Shown: positions 1 to 6,484, numbered from the stretch's first letter. The stretch: 6,714 bases of DNA from Candidatus Saccharimonadales bacterium (GCA_030150485.1 JASLFZ010000005.1:1-6714); one strand, 5' to 3'. Notes: generated by a model not told the origin, from the sequence alone. Program-made: numbers and translations.

Positions 1-1
1 G

Positions 2-487
2 GTTGATGTTACCCAAGAGGTGAAGGTGAGTATGCCGAGCGCGTCGACTACCAGTGGTAAGACCGGGGGCACAGCGGTGCCCAGCACTACCGCACCAGCT
101 CAGCCGGCGAGCACACCAACGAGCACGCCACCCGTGGCTCAGCCTGCCGCGACGACTGCGACGCAAGCTCAGGTGCAGCCGCAGAGCCAATCCGCTGCAC
201 CCATCCCTGCGCAGCCTGCTCAAACCAGCCAAACTCAGGCGGCAACACCGGGAGACGGCCAGAGCTCATCGGTACAGGACGCTACCAGCGACGATGCGGC
301 CATCCAGAGTGCCCAGGCCCAGACGCAATCGCAGGATCAGCCCCAATCGACCGTTACTACGCTACCAGATACTGGAGCCACCTCAGCCACCAGTGGCACG
401 CTCGGGTTAACCCTGCTGCTGCTCGGCTTTGCAGCCTATTATCGCAGTCGCCAGAGCCTGTGGCGCCGTTTGCGCAAATCTGCCTGA
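2..487 (+). CDS. C-terminal part of an LPXTG-anchored, low-complexity surface protein (5' end outside window)
   Basis: The frame is open from base 2 with no stop upstream, so the gene starts before the window. A GTG at 20 could be taken as a start but lacks a signal peptide, so it is probably internal. The visible 161 residues begin with a short strand-like stretch (VDVTQEVKVSM), possibly the end of a folded domain. About 100 residues follow that are almost only Pro, Thr, Ala, Ser and Gln, typical of a wall-spanning stalk. The C-terminus is a classic sortase signal: LPDTG (bases 362-376), a hydrophobic helix around residues 133-147, and an Arg/Lys-rich tail (RSRQSLWRRLRK). In known systems sortase cleaves between T and G and links the protein to the cell wall. 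No sortase gene is visible here. The N-terminal domain that would define its function is missing. I am confident of the sorting signal and do not know the role. Confidence 0.85.
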   Translation, partial: VDVTQEVKVSMPSASTTSGKTGGTAVPSTTAPAQPASTPTSTPPVAQPAATTATQAQVQPQSQSAAPIPAQPAQTSQTQAATPGDGQSSSVQDATSDDAAIQSAQAQTQSQDQPQSTVTTLPDTGATSATSGTLGLTLLLLGFAAYYRSRQSLWRRLRKSA

Positions 488-521
488 ATTTATGTAGGCC
501 ACCGGTGCGTCCGGAGAACTG

Positions 522-527
522 TATACT
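522..527 (+). promoter_or_regulatory. -10 box for prfB, probably leaderless
   Basis: TATACT lies in the 46-nt gap after the surface-protein gene, with exactly 6 nt between it and the prfB ATG at 534. That places the expected transcription start on or next to the A of the ATG. I see no convincing -35 box at 16-18 nt and no Shine-Dalgarno at usable distance (GGAG at 513-516 is 17 nt away). The ftsE and HD genes show the same spacing. Confidence 0.55.
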
Positions 528-533
528 AAGACC

Positions 534-1619
534 ATGCAATCATTAGCTAAGAACTTAGCTGAATTACAGGTGCGGGTGGAGAGCGCTATGCAGCGGCTAG
601 GAATAGCCGCAGATCAGGTGCGCCTGGGGGAGCTGAATACCATCATGGCGCAGCCTGGCTTTTGGGACGATCCAAAGGCGGCCGCCAAAATCAGCCAGGA
701 GGCCGCCGGGCTGAAAAGCCACAGCGATGAGTGGGAGCAGTTGCGCCAGGACGTGATCGTGGCGCGCGAGCTAGCGGAGCTGGGAGACGCCAGTATGCAG
801 GCCGATCTAGAGACTAACTTTGAGCGGCTACAGGCGGCCTATGCGGCCAGAGAGTTTGAACTGAAACTATCCGGCCCGCACGATCGCGACGGAGCTATCT
901 TGACGCTGACGGCCGGCGCCGGCGGTACCGACGCGCAAGATTGGACCGAGATGTTGCTCCGCATGTATCTGCGCTTTGCCGAGTCTCAGGGCTGGAGCGC
1001 CGATGTGGTGGACCGGGGCGAGGGCGAGGAGGCCGGCATTAAAAGCGCTACCGTTGAAATAAGCGGCGCTTACGCGTTTGGCAAACTTAAAAGCGAAAAG
1101 GGCGTGCACCGCTTGGTGCGCCTTAGTCCGTTCAACTCTGACAATCTGCGCCAAACCAGTTTTGCGGGCGTGGACGTGGTGCCGCAGCTGACCCACCCGG
1201 AGGAGTTTGTGGTGGATGAAAAGGATCTGCGCATCGATGTGTTCCGCAGCGGCGGCCATGGCGGCCAAAGCGTTAATACTACTGATTCGGCGGTCCGCAT
1301 TACGCACCTGCCCACCGGCACGGTAGTGGCGATTCAAAATGAGCGCTCGCAGCTCCAAAATAAGGAAAAGGCATTGGTAATTCTGAAAGCTCGTTTGACC
1401 GCCATGATGCTGGAACAGCAGGCCGAGGAGCTGACCAAGCTCCGTGGCGCGCAAAAGGCGGTGGAGTGGGGGAGCCAGATTCGCAGCTACGTGCTACACC
1501 CTTACACCAAAGTGAAGGACCATCGTACCGGCCACGAAACCTCGGCCGCCCAAGCGGTGCTTGATGGCGAGCTGGAGCCGTTCATCGATGCCTATTTGCA
1601 GACCCAGATTGGTGCTTAG
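534..1619 (+). CDS. prfB: Peptide chain release factor 2 (RF2)
   Basis: This cytoplasmic factor recognises UGA and UAA in the ribosomal A site and triggers hydrolysis of the peptidyl-tRNA. The 361-residue length is normal for RF2. It has an N-terminal helical domain (about 1-110) and the anticodon-like tripeptide SPF at 198-200, which marks RF2 rather than RF1. The catalytic GGQ is at 243-245; its Gln is the usual methylation target of PrmC. The conserved continuation VNTTDSAVRITHLPTG follows. The residue before GGQ is His (SGGHGGQ), where Ala or Pro is more familiar to me. The gene is one uninterrupted frame: the in-frame UGA and CUU slip site found near codon 25 of many prfB genes is absent, so autoregulation by +1 frameshifting is not available. 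The ATG start fits both homology and the -10 box 6 nt upstream. prfB next to ftsEX is common in Gram-positive bacteria. Confidence 0.97.
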   Translation: MQSLAKNLAELQVRVESAMQRLGIAADQVRLGELNTIMAQPGFWDDPKAAAKISQEAAGLKSHSDEWEQLRQDVIVARELAELGDASMQADLETNFERLQAAYAAREFELKLSGPHDRDGAILTLTAGAGGTDAQDWTEMLLRMYLRFAESQGWSADVVDRGEGEEAGIKSATVEISGAYAFGKLKSEKGVHRLVRLSPFNSDNLRQTSFAGVDVVPQLTHPEEFVVDEKDLRIDVFRSGGHGGQSVNTTDSAVRITHLPTGTVVAIQNERSQLQNKEKALVILKARLTAMMLEQQAEELTKLRGAQKAVEWGSQIRSYVLHPYTKVKDHRTGHETSAAQAVLDGELEPFIDAYLQTQIGA

Positions 1620-1655
1620 AGTCGGTATCGCTGAAGTTTATATCGCACCGAACAA

Positions 1656-1694
1656 GTGTTAACAAAGTTGTCAAAGTGTTAACTTTGTTAACAC
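1656..1694 (+). repeat. Perfect 14-bp inverted repeat with three GTTAAC cores between prfB and ftsE
   Basis: The arm GTGTTAACAAAGTT (1656-1669) is repeated exactly in reverse complement as AACTTTGTTAACAC (1681-1694), around an 11-nt centre. GTTAAC itself occurs at 1658, 1678 and 1687. The 10-mer AAGTGTTAAC occurs directly at 1654 and 1674, a 20-bp period (two helical turns). Neither flank has a T tract, so a simple Rho-independent terminator is unlikely. A binding site for a dimeric regulator, or an RNA hairpin ending the prfB transcript, are the options I see. Confidence 0.75.
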
Positions 1695-1743
1695 CGTCGT
1701 GTGTGGCTAACCGCTTGTAACTGATAAATCTTACGCTTAACGC

Positions 1744-1771
1744 TTCAAAAAGCCTCAAAAGGTGATACCAT
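1744..1771 (+). promoter_or_regulatory. ftsE promoter with extended -10 box, probably leaderless
   Basis: TGaTACCAT (1763-1771) is an extended -10 element, with a weak -35 candidate TTCAAA at 1744-1749 (16-nt spacer). The box ends exactly 6 nt before the GTG start of ftsE at 1778, which would place the transcription start at the start codon. No Shine-Dalgarno stands at proper distance. Just upstream is a short tandem ACGCTTA/ACGCTTC (1733-1746) of unknown meaning. Confidence 0.5.
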
Positions 1772-1777
1772 AGCCCT

Positions 1778-2458
1778 GTGATTCTGTTCGACCGCGTGAC
1801 GAAAATGTACCCCAACAAGCAGATTGCCTTGAGTGGGTTGAATTTGCATATCCAACCGAAGGAGTTCGTTACCATCGTGGGAGCTTCTGGAGCCGGCAAG
1901 TCCACGCTGATTAAGCTCATGACCCGCGAGGAGGTGCAAACCTCCGGCAAAATTATCGTCGGCGGCCTCGATTACGACACCATTATGTACAAAAATATTC
2001 CCTTGCTGCGGCGACGTATTGGCGTGGTGTTCCAGGACTTCAAACTGCTCCCGAACCGTAATGTTAATGAAAATGTGGCTTTCGCGCTCGAAGTGGCCGG
2101 CGCTAACAACCGCGAAATTAAACGCAGCGTGCCGCGGATGCTGCAGTTGGTGGGTCTCGCCGGCAAGGGCGAAAACTTTCCGCGTGAGCTATCCGGTGGC
2201 GAGCGCCAGCGTGTGGCGATCGCCCGGGCATTGGTGCGGCAGCCTAAAATTCTGATTGCCGATGAGCCCACCGGCAACCTCGACCCCAACACCTCGTGGG
2301 ATATCATTGAGCTACTATTAAAAATTAATCGTTTTGGTACCACCGTTTTGCTGACCACGCATAACAAAGATATCGTCAACGCGTTGAAGCGCCGCGTCAT
2401 TACCATCCAGCGTGGGCGCATTATCAAAGATGAAGAGCAGGGGAAATACGCTCTATGA
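1778..2458 (+). CDS. ftsE: Cell division ATP-binding protein FtsE
   Basis: This is the ATPase subunit of the type VII ABC-type FtsEX complex. It couples ATP hydrolysis on the cytoplasmic side to conformational change in FtsX, and so to activation of a peptidoglycan hydrolase outside. All nucleotide-binding motifs are visible in the 226 residues: Walker A GASGAGKST (35-43), Q-loop Gln86 (VVFQD), signature LSGGE (138-142), Walker B ILIADEP (158-164) with Glu163 as the catalytic base, D-loop NLDP (167-170) and H-loop His195. Family length is about 220-230, so the protein is complete. The GTG start is chosen because the family motifs begin right after it (MILFDRVTKMY) and a -10 box lies 6 nt upstream. 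The stop overlaps the ftsX start (ATGA, 2455-2458), so the two are translationally coupled. Confidence 0.97.
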   Translation: MILFDRVTKMYPNKQIALSGLNLHIQPKEFVTIVGASGAGKSTLIKLMTREEVQTSGKIIVGGLDYDTIMYKNIPLLRRRIGVVFQDFKLLPNRNVNENVAFALEVAGANNREIKRSVPRMLQLVGLAGKGENFPRELSGGERQRVAIARALVRQPKILIADEPTGNLDPNTSWDIIELLLKINRFGTTVLLTTHNKDIVNALKRRVITIQRGRIIKDEEQGKYAL

Positions 2459-3384
2459 GTTTGAGCTATACGACCACCACCCGCATCACCAAAACCGGCC
2501 TGCGCAACTTCGTGCGCAACGCCTGGCTCTCGACGGCCGCCACCGCTGTGATGACAGTAACGCTCAGCCTCGTGGCGGTGTCCTACATCGCCAACCAAGC
2601 GCTAACCAGCACCATCCAGGGAGTGGAGAACAAAATTGATGTCACCGTCTTCCTCAACGACGCCGATACGCCCGCCCAAATCAACGCCTTTAGAGCCTCG
2701 CTTGAACAGCAGCCGGCGGTGGCGGGCGTCACGTATGTATCTAAGGCCGACGCTTTAAAGCAGTACCAGCAGGAGAACGCCAACAATCCCAAGCTGCTCG
2801 AAGCTATTAGCCCGACCGATAACCCGCTGCCAGGGAGTTTGAACGTCAAAGCCAAGAACCCCAACAATCTGCAGCCCATTGTGACCTACGTTAATCAGCC
2901 AGCCAACAAGGGGCTGCTTTCGACCACCGAGAACGCGGTGAGCTATAGTGGCAGCCGCAAAGATACCATTGATAAGATCATCCACACCTCTAACTTTTTA
3001 AAGGCGACCGGGCTAGTGGCCTCGGTGATCTTCATTATTATCTCGACCTTGATCATTTTTAATACCATCCGCATGGCTATTTTTACGCGGCGGGAGGAGA
3101 TCGAGATCATGAAGCTGGTGGGGGCAACCAACTGGTTCATTCGCGGCCCCTTTATTTTTGAGGCGGCGCTGTACGGCATTATCGCGGCGATCCTAGCTTT
3201 GATTTTTGTGTATGTGGTGGTGCTTTCGGGCGCGCCCAAGCTAGGCAACTACATCAATATCAACCAGATAACCAACTACATGCAGGGGCACATAGCGCTG
3301 GTGGCGCTCGTTGAGCTCATTATTGGTATGACAATTGGCACCGCTTCGAGCCTAGTCGCCCTCAAACGCTACTTGAAGCTGTAA
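2455..3384 (+). CDS. ftsX: Cell division membrane protein FtsX
   Basis: This is the membrane partner of FtsE. The 309 residues show FtsX topology: a short cytoplasmic N-terminus, TM1 about 24-48, a large extracellular loop about 50-185, TM2 about 186-208, a cytoplasmic stretch with the family signature RREEIEIMKLVGATNWFIRG (212-231), TM3 about 232-257, a second short outer loop, and TM4 about 279-302. In characterised systems the large loop binds the coiled coil of the cognate hydrolase (PcsB, CwlO, RipC, or EnvC as adaptor in E. coli). A hydrolase of that design follows 151 nt downstream. The start overlaps the ftsE stop by 4 nt; GGGG at 2440-2443 may serve as a weak ribosome binding site. 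The last codons and the TAA lie inside the left arm of a long hairpin. Confidence 0.96.
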   Translation: MSLSYTTTTRITKTGLRNFVRNAWLSTAATAVMTVTLSLVAVSYIANQALTSTIQGVENKIDVTVFLNDADTPAQINAFRASLEQQPAVAGVTYVSKADALKQYQQENANNPKLLEAISPTDNPLPGSLNVKAKNPNNLQPIVTYVNQPANKGLLSTTENAVSYSGSRKDTIDKIIHTSNFLKATGLVASVIFIIISTLIIFNTIRMAIFTRREEIEIMKLVGATNWFIRGPFIFEAALYGIIAAILALIFVYVVVLSGAPKLGNYININQITNYMQGHIALVALVELIIGMTIGTASSLVALKRYLKL

Positions 3385-3460
3385 GCTATGTTTTGGGCCG
3401 GCGCATACAATCTGCTGAGCAGACGTCTTAAGCCGGGCTAAGCCATAGCTTACAGCTTTA
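3374..3460 (+). terminator. Long imperfect hairpin starting in the ftsX stop region, possible terminator
   Basis: Bases 3376-3390 (AAGCTGTAAGCTATG) pair perfectly with 3444-3458. One wobble and one A-T pair extend this to 3374/3460. In the same register (positions summing to 6834) most of 3392-3402 pairs with 3432-3442, with one G-G mismatch. The centre TCTGCTGAGCAGA (3411-3423) closes the loop. The whole element is one palindrome centred on 3417. It is followed by a poor U tract (TTTATCT), so termination after ftsX is plausible but not certain. It could also be an mRNA 3'-end stabiliser or a small repeat element whose arm supplies the ftsX stop. Confidence 0.6.
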
Positions 3461-3481
3461 TCTCAGGTTGCCATAACCATC

Positions 3482-3511
3482 TTGACCGGGTTAACCATAA
3501 GAGGGTACAAT
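3482..3511 (+). promoter_or_regulatory. Sigma-70-type promoter for the CHAP hydrolase and ctpA
   Basis: TTGACC (3482-3487, five of six consensus bases) and TACAAT (3506-3511, five of six) are separated by 18 nt. Transcription would start near 3518, leaving a short 5' UTR of about 18 nt that carries a Shine-Dalgarno. The spacer contains the palindrome GGTTAACC (3489-3496), sharing the GTTAAC core seen three times upstream of ftsE. This is the best two-box promoter in the window, so the hydrolase and protease are likely transcribed apart from ftsEX. Confidence 0.65.
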
Positions 3512-3521
3512 CATAACTGTT

Positions 3522-3527
3522 AAGGGG
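3522..3527 (+). promoter_or_regulatory. Shine-Dalgarno that places the hydrolase start at ATC 3536
   Basis: AAGGGG (preceded by T, giving TAAGGGG) sits 8 nt before ATC at 3536. No ATG, GTG or TTG exists in frame between the upstream stop (TAA 3521-3523) and TTG 3602, which is 74 nt away and too far for this site. The site therefore argues for a start at 3536. Confidence 0.5.
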
Positions 3528-3535
3528 CAAAACAA

Positions 3536-4669
3536 ATCGGTAGCAAAATCAGACAGCAAAGCACTCAAACTCGGCTAGCCAAGATCGTATCGGCAGCCGT
3601 ATTGACGGTTGTATTTGTGAGTCCGGCGGCCTATGCCGACCAGTACGATAGCCAGATTTCGGCGCTGAATAGCCAGATTCAGCAGCAGCAAAGCGCGGCT
3701 GCGGGCTTGCAGAACCAGGCCAACACCTTAAGCAACCAGGTAGCGGCGCTGAACGATCAAGAAGAGGCCATCACCGCCCAGCTGGAACTGAACCAAACCA
3801 AACAGGCTCAGACCACCCAACGTATTGCCGATGCCCAAAATGAGCTGGCTACCAAGAAGGGCATTTTGGACGAGAACGTCCGTGATATCTACCAGGAATC
3901 CCAGGTTACGCCTTTAGAGATGCTCGCTTCCAGCAATAACTTTAGTGACTTCGTCGACAAGCAGCAGTACTTAGACCAAATCAAAAGCCATATTCAAGAT
4001 GAGTACAACCAAGTCAGCCAGTTAGAAACCAGTTTAGTGAGCCAGCAGGCCGACCTCAACCGCTTGGTAACGCAGCAGTCGAGCATGGCCAGCGCGCTGG
4101 CGCAGCAGAAGGCCCAGGAAAACCAGCTTCTGGCCCAGACCCAAGGCCAAGAGTCGGCCTATCAGCAGTTGGTGGCCTCGAACCAGAGTAAGCTCAATAG
4201 TATCGTGGCGGCGCGGGCTGCCGCCCTGCGCAGTAGCGGCTCCGGGCTCAGCCTGGTGGCCTCCGGCTCCGGTGGCTGTGGGCCTTACCCCGATAAGTGG
4301 TGCCAGGCGGCTCAAGATAGCTTGATTACCGATGGCAACTACTACAACCGCGAGTGTGTCTCCTACGTGGCCTACCGACGCGAAACGACCGGTCACGCTC
4401 TGCCGGCCAACTATGGCAACGCCAGCCAGTGGTACGCGTATGTCGATCACTACAGTAACCCCCAGCCCGGCGATATTGCCGTCTGGCAGGCCAACGGTAA
4501 CGCCTATGTGGGCGGCTTTGGCCACGTGGCCTATGTAGAGGCGGTGGACGGCGGCGGCATCACCATCAGCCAGTACAACTTCAATACCGGCAGCGGTGAC
4601 GGCATGTACTCAGAGATGCACATCGCCAACGGCAGTACCATGATGGGCGGCATTGGGTATATCCACTAA
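3536..4669 (+). CDS. Secreted coiled-coil + CHAP peptidoglycan hydrolase, PcsB-like, probable FtsEX effector
   Basis: This is a predicted exported peptidoglycan amidase or endopeptidase. Counting from ATC 3536 (377 residues), 1-34 form a signal peptide: a basic region (R13, K16), a hydrophobic core VSAAVLTVVFV, and AYA before D35. Residues about 38-230 are Gln/Asn/Leu-rich heptad-like helices, a long coiled coil as in PcsB. A Gly/Ser linker with a Cys pair (C248, C256) leads to the CHAP domain. Its catalytic Cys274 lies in NRECVSYVAYR, His330 in FGHVAYVEAV, and the third polar residue is probably Asn348 or Gln346 in ISQYNFN. Starting at TTG 3602 would remove the positive region and half of the signal core, so I prefer 3536 although ATC is a rare start; a base miscall of ATG is possible. 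It lies downstream of ftsEX and directly before ctpA. Cleavage specificity cannot be read from sequence. The domain call is firm; the FtsEX partnership is inferred from architecture and position. Confidence 0.88.
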   Translation: MGSKIRQQSTQTRLAKIVSAAVLTVVFVSPAAYADQYDSQISALNSQIQQQQSAAAGLQNQANTLSNQVAALNDQEEAITAQLELNQTKQAQTTQRIADAQNELATKKGILDENVRDIYQESQVTPLEMLASSNNFSDFVDKQQYLDQIKSHIQDEYNQVSQLETSLVSQQADLNRLVTQQSSMASALAQQKAQENQLLAQTQGQESAYQQLVASNQSKLNSIVAARAAALRSSGSGLSLVASGSGGCGPYPDKWCQAAQDSLITDGNYYNRECVSYVAYRRETTGHALPANYGNASQWYAYVDHYSNPQPGDIAVWQANGNAYVGGFGHVAYVEAVDGGGITISQYNFNTGSGDGMYSEMHIANGSTMMGGIGYIH

Positions 4670-5860
4670 ATGAGCTTAAACAAGCGTTTTACCAGTGTGC
4701 CCGGACTAGCCCTCAGCGGGGTGGTCGTAGCGGTGGTGTTCTTTACCGCTGGCCAGATTGCGCCTCAGGTAGTACCGCCATCCTGGTCGCTGGGTTACAA
4801 TCGGCTCGATTTCAATAATCTCAATGATACCTACCGGCTACTACAGAGCCGGTTCGATGGCCACATCAACCCCAGTAACGTGATGGATGGTGCTCGCGCC
4901 GGGCTGGTAGCTTCAGCCGGCGACCCCTACACCGTGTATCTGCCGGCCGCCCAAGCCAAAAGCCTCAACAGCCAGCTCAGCGGCAGCTTGAGTGGGATTG
5001 GCGCCGAGGTGGATATCAAAAACAATGTTGTTACCGTTATTGCGCCCGTGGCCGGTATGCCGGCAGCCAGCGCTGGTCTCGAGCCGGATGATATTATTGC
5101 CGCGATCAATGGCGCCGACACCTCGAGTATGACGCTCGACCAAGCGGTGGCGGCCATTCGCGGCAAGGCTGGCACCAAGGTCACACTAACTATCGAGCGC
5201 GGCAGCGTTACCAAAGATTACACCATTACGCGCCAAAACATTACCGTTCCGAGCGTAACCTGGAGTATGAAGGCAGAAACCAACGGCACGAGCGACATCG
5301 GCTACATCAATATCTCAGAGTATGGCACCGACACCTCGGCCAAGATTGGGCAAGCGGCTAGCGACCTCAAGGGCAAGGGGGCGAAGAAGATCATCCTTGA
5401 TCTGCGCAACAACCCTGGCGGCTATTTGGACGCGGCTGTGACGGTGGTGAGCCAGTTCACCCAGCCGGACGTAACGGTGGTAAACGAAAAGCACGGCGGC
5501 CAAATCGTGCAAACGCTGCAAAGCCAGGGCACCGGTCCGCTGGTAGGGTTGCCGGTGGTGGTGCTGATTAATGGCGGCTCGGCTAGCGCCGCCGAAATTA
5601 CCGCTGGCGCGTTGCGCGACGACATCCACGCCACCCTGATTGGCCAAAAGAGCTTCGGTAAGGGCAGCGTGCAGGAGATCGATAATCTTCCCGGCGGCGC
5701 TGAGCTCAAGGTTACCGTGGCGCACTGGTTTACGCCGAGCGGCCAGGGGATCGACCACATCGGCATCACGCCTAAGATTGTTGTTCCTATGACCCAGGCC
5801 AATATTGATGCCGGCCAAGACCCTCAGATGGATAAGGCCATTGCGCAGCTCAGCCAGTAG
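4670..5860 (+). CDS. ctpA: Carboxy-terminal processing protease, S41 family (CtpA/CtpB type)
   Basis: This is a membrane-tethered extracytoplasmic serine protease that trims or degrades proteins from their C-termini. Its 396 residues contain an N-terminal signal-anchor helix (about 11-30), a helical N-domain, a PDZ domain (about 100-180, with the typical GAEVDIKNNVVTVIAPVAGM segment) that senses substrate tails, and the S41 catalytic core. Aligned from memory with E. coli Prc (S430/K455) and Bacillus CtpB (S309/K334/Q338), the nucleophile is Ser306 in GGSASAAE, the general base is Lys331 in SFGKG, and the third residue is Gln335. The enzyme therefore looks active. ATG follows the hydrolase TAA with no gap (TAAATG) and has no clear ribosome binding site of its own, so it is probably translated by coupling. 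B. subtilis has ctpB directly downstream of ftsX, so the neighbourhood is conserved. A role in processing the hydrolase or its regulators is inference; the substrate is unknown. Confidence 0.95.
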   Translation: MSLNKRFTSVPGLALSGVVVAVVFFTAGQIAPQVVPPSWSLGYNRLDFNNLNDTYRLLQSRFDGHINPSNVMDGARAGLVASAGDPYTVYLPAAQAKSLNSQLSGSLSGIGAEVDIKNNVVTVIAPVAGMPAASAGLEPDDIIAAINGADTSSMTLDQAVAAIRGKAGTKVTLTIERGSVTKDYTITRQNITVPSVTWSMKAETNGTSDIGYINISEYGTDTSAKIGQAASDLKGKGAKKIILDLRNNPGGYLDAAVTVVSQFTQPDVTVVNEKHGGQIVQTLQSQGTGPLVGLPVVVLINGGSASAAEITAGALRDDIHATLIGQKSFGKGSVQEIDNLPGGAELKVTVAHWFTPSGQGIDHIGITPKIVVPMTQANIDAGQDPQMDKAIAQLSQ

Positions 5861-5878
5861 CCGAACTCAGCCCCGTAG

Positions 5879-6484
5879 CTAAATATTCTTCCAGTCGCCG
5901 TCGTTGATCCGGTTGCGGCCGTTAATGTGCCACTCATGAGGATTTGAGGTAGCCAGCTGCCGGTAGAGCGTCTTAGCGGTTTCGGTGTACAGCTTGTTTT
6001 CGGCCACCTTGGCGCGGTGGCTCCACTGGTCGCGCAGGTCGCTGCCGCGCGCGGCCTGCTCCATCAGCTCAAAGTCGACGTTAAGGTTGTCGGCGTCTTT
6101 TACAATGCGTGATTCGAGCGAGGTGCGCCGCTCGTACTCCTCCCAAAGGGCGTAAAACTCCTTTTCTAGCGTGGTCCCGCCGAGCATGTCCTGAATACCG
6201 AGCTTATCGTTACGCTCAACATACTGGCGTGCCAGGTAGTCTACATCGCCGGTGCGGCTTTCGGCGATATCGTGCACCATCACCATTTTGGCGATTTTAC
6301 CGGTGTCAACGTTTGCTTCGTGGGCCGCAATGATCATAGCGATCCAAAACACGTGAAAGTGGTGCTCGGCCAGGTTGGCAAACGGGGTGCCGCCGAGGCG
6401 CGTCCACATCCGCTCAATGTAGCGGATCGAGCCCATCTCGTATAAAAAGTTAATGTTAGCGCGGTTATTAGTTGGTTTCGTCAT
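5879..6484 (-). CDS. HD-domain phosphohydrolase, HDDC2/YfbR-like (possible 5'-deoxynucleotidase)
   Basis: This is a soluble cytoplasmic protein of 201 residues on the minus strand. It shows the metal-binding H...HD...D pattern: His41 in LAEHHFHV, His71-Asp72 in MVMVHDIAESRTGD with Glu75 and Asp80 nearby, and Asp130/Asp132 in KDADNLN. The N-terminal segment FLYEMGSIRYIERM and the H-D-x-x-E-x-x-x-G-D spacing resemble HDDC2 and YfbR, which remove phosphate from deoxynucleoside monophosphates. That activity would fit the neighbouring nucleotide gene pyrG, but the substrate is not proven by sequence. Two starts are possible: GTG 6490 or ATG 6484, two codons later. I choose ATG because an extended -10 box ends exactly 6 nt before it. 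The gene converges on ctpA, with only 18 nt between the stops and no clear terminator there. Confidence 0.85.
   Translation of the reverse strand: MTKPTNNRANINFLYEMGSIRYIERMWTRLGGTPFANLAEHHFHVFWIAMIIAAHEANVDTGKIAKMVMVHDIAESRTGDVDYLARQYVERNDKLGIQDMLGGTTLEKEFYALWEEYERRTSLESRIVKDADNLNVDFELMEQAARGSDLRDQWSHRAKVAENKLYTETAKTLYRQLATSNPHEWHINGRNRINDGDWKNI

Noticed and set aside
54..410. Arg/Leu-rich open frame overlapping the surface-protein gene
   Set aside because: It is a frame-shifted reading of the low-complexity repeat; the other frame ends in a perfect LPXTG signal and is clearly the coding one.
502..514. CCGG-TGCGT-CCGG mini-hairpin after the surface-protein gene
   Set aside because: The stem is only 4 bp and there is no T tract, so it does not support a terminator call.
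867..1454. Long minus-strand open frame (195 codons) inside prfB
   Set aside because: It is fully antisense to a strongly conserved gene, has no recognisable domain, and is explained by the GC-rich codon use of the plus-strand gene.
1972..2598. Minus-strand open frame across ftsE and ftsX
   Set aside because: It is antisense to two confident genes and their overlap; the residue composition shows no recognisable domain.
4034..4525. Minus-strand open frame of 163 codons inside the CHAP hydrolase
   Set aside because: It covers the region encoding the catalytic domain on the other strand and shows no motif; treated as a shadow.
5315..5818. Minus-strand open frames inside the S41 protease gene
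   Set aside because: They are antisense to the catalytic core of ctpA and show no domain signature.
5849..5879. Near-duplicate CTCAGCC...GTAGC across the ctpA/HD convergent junction
   Set aside because: It is short and imperfect, and half of it is coding; it does not form a hairpin and probably arises by chance.
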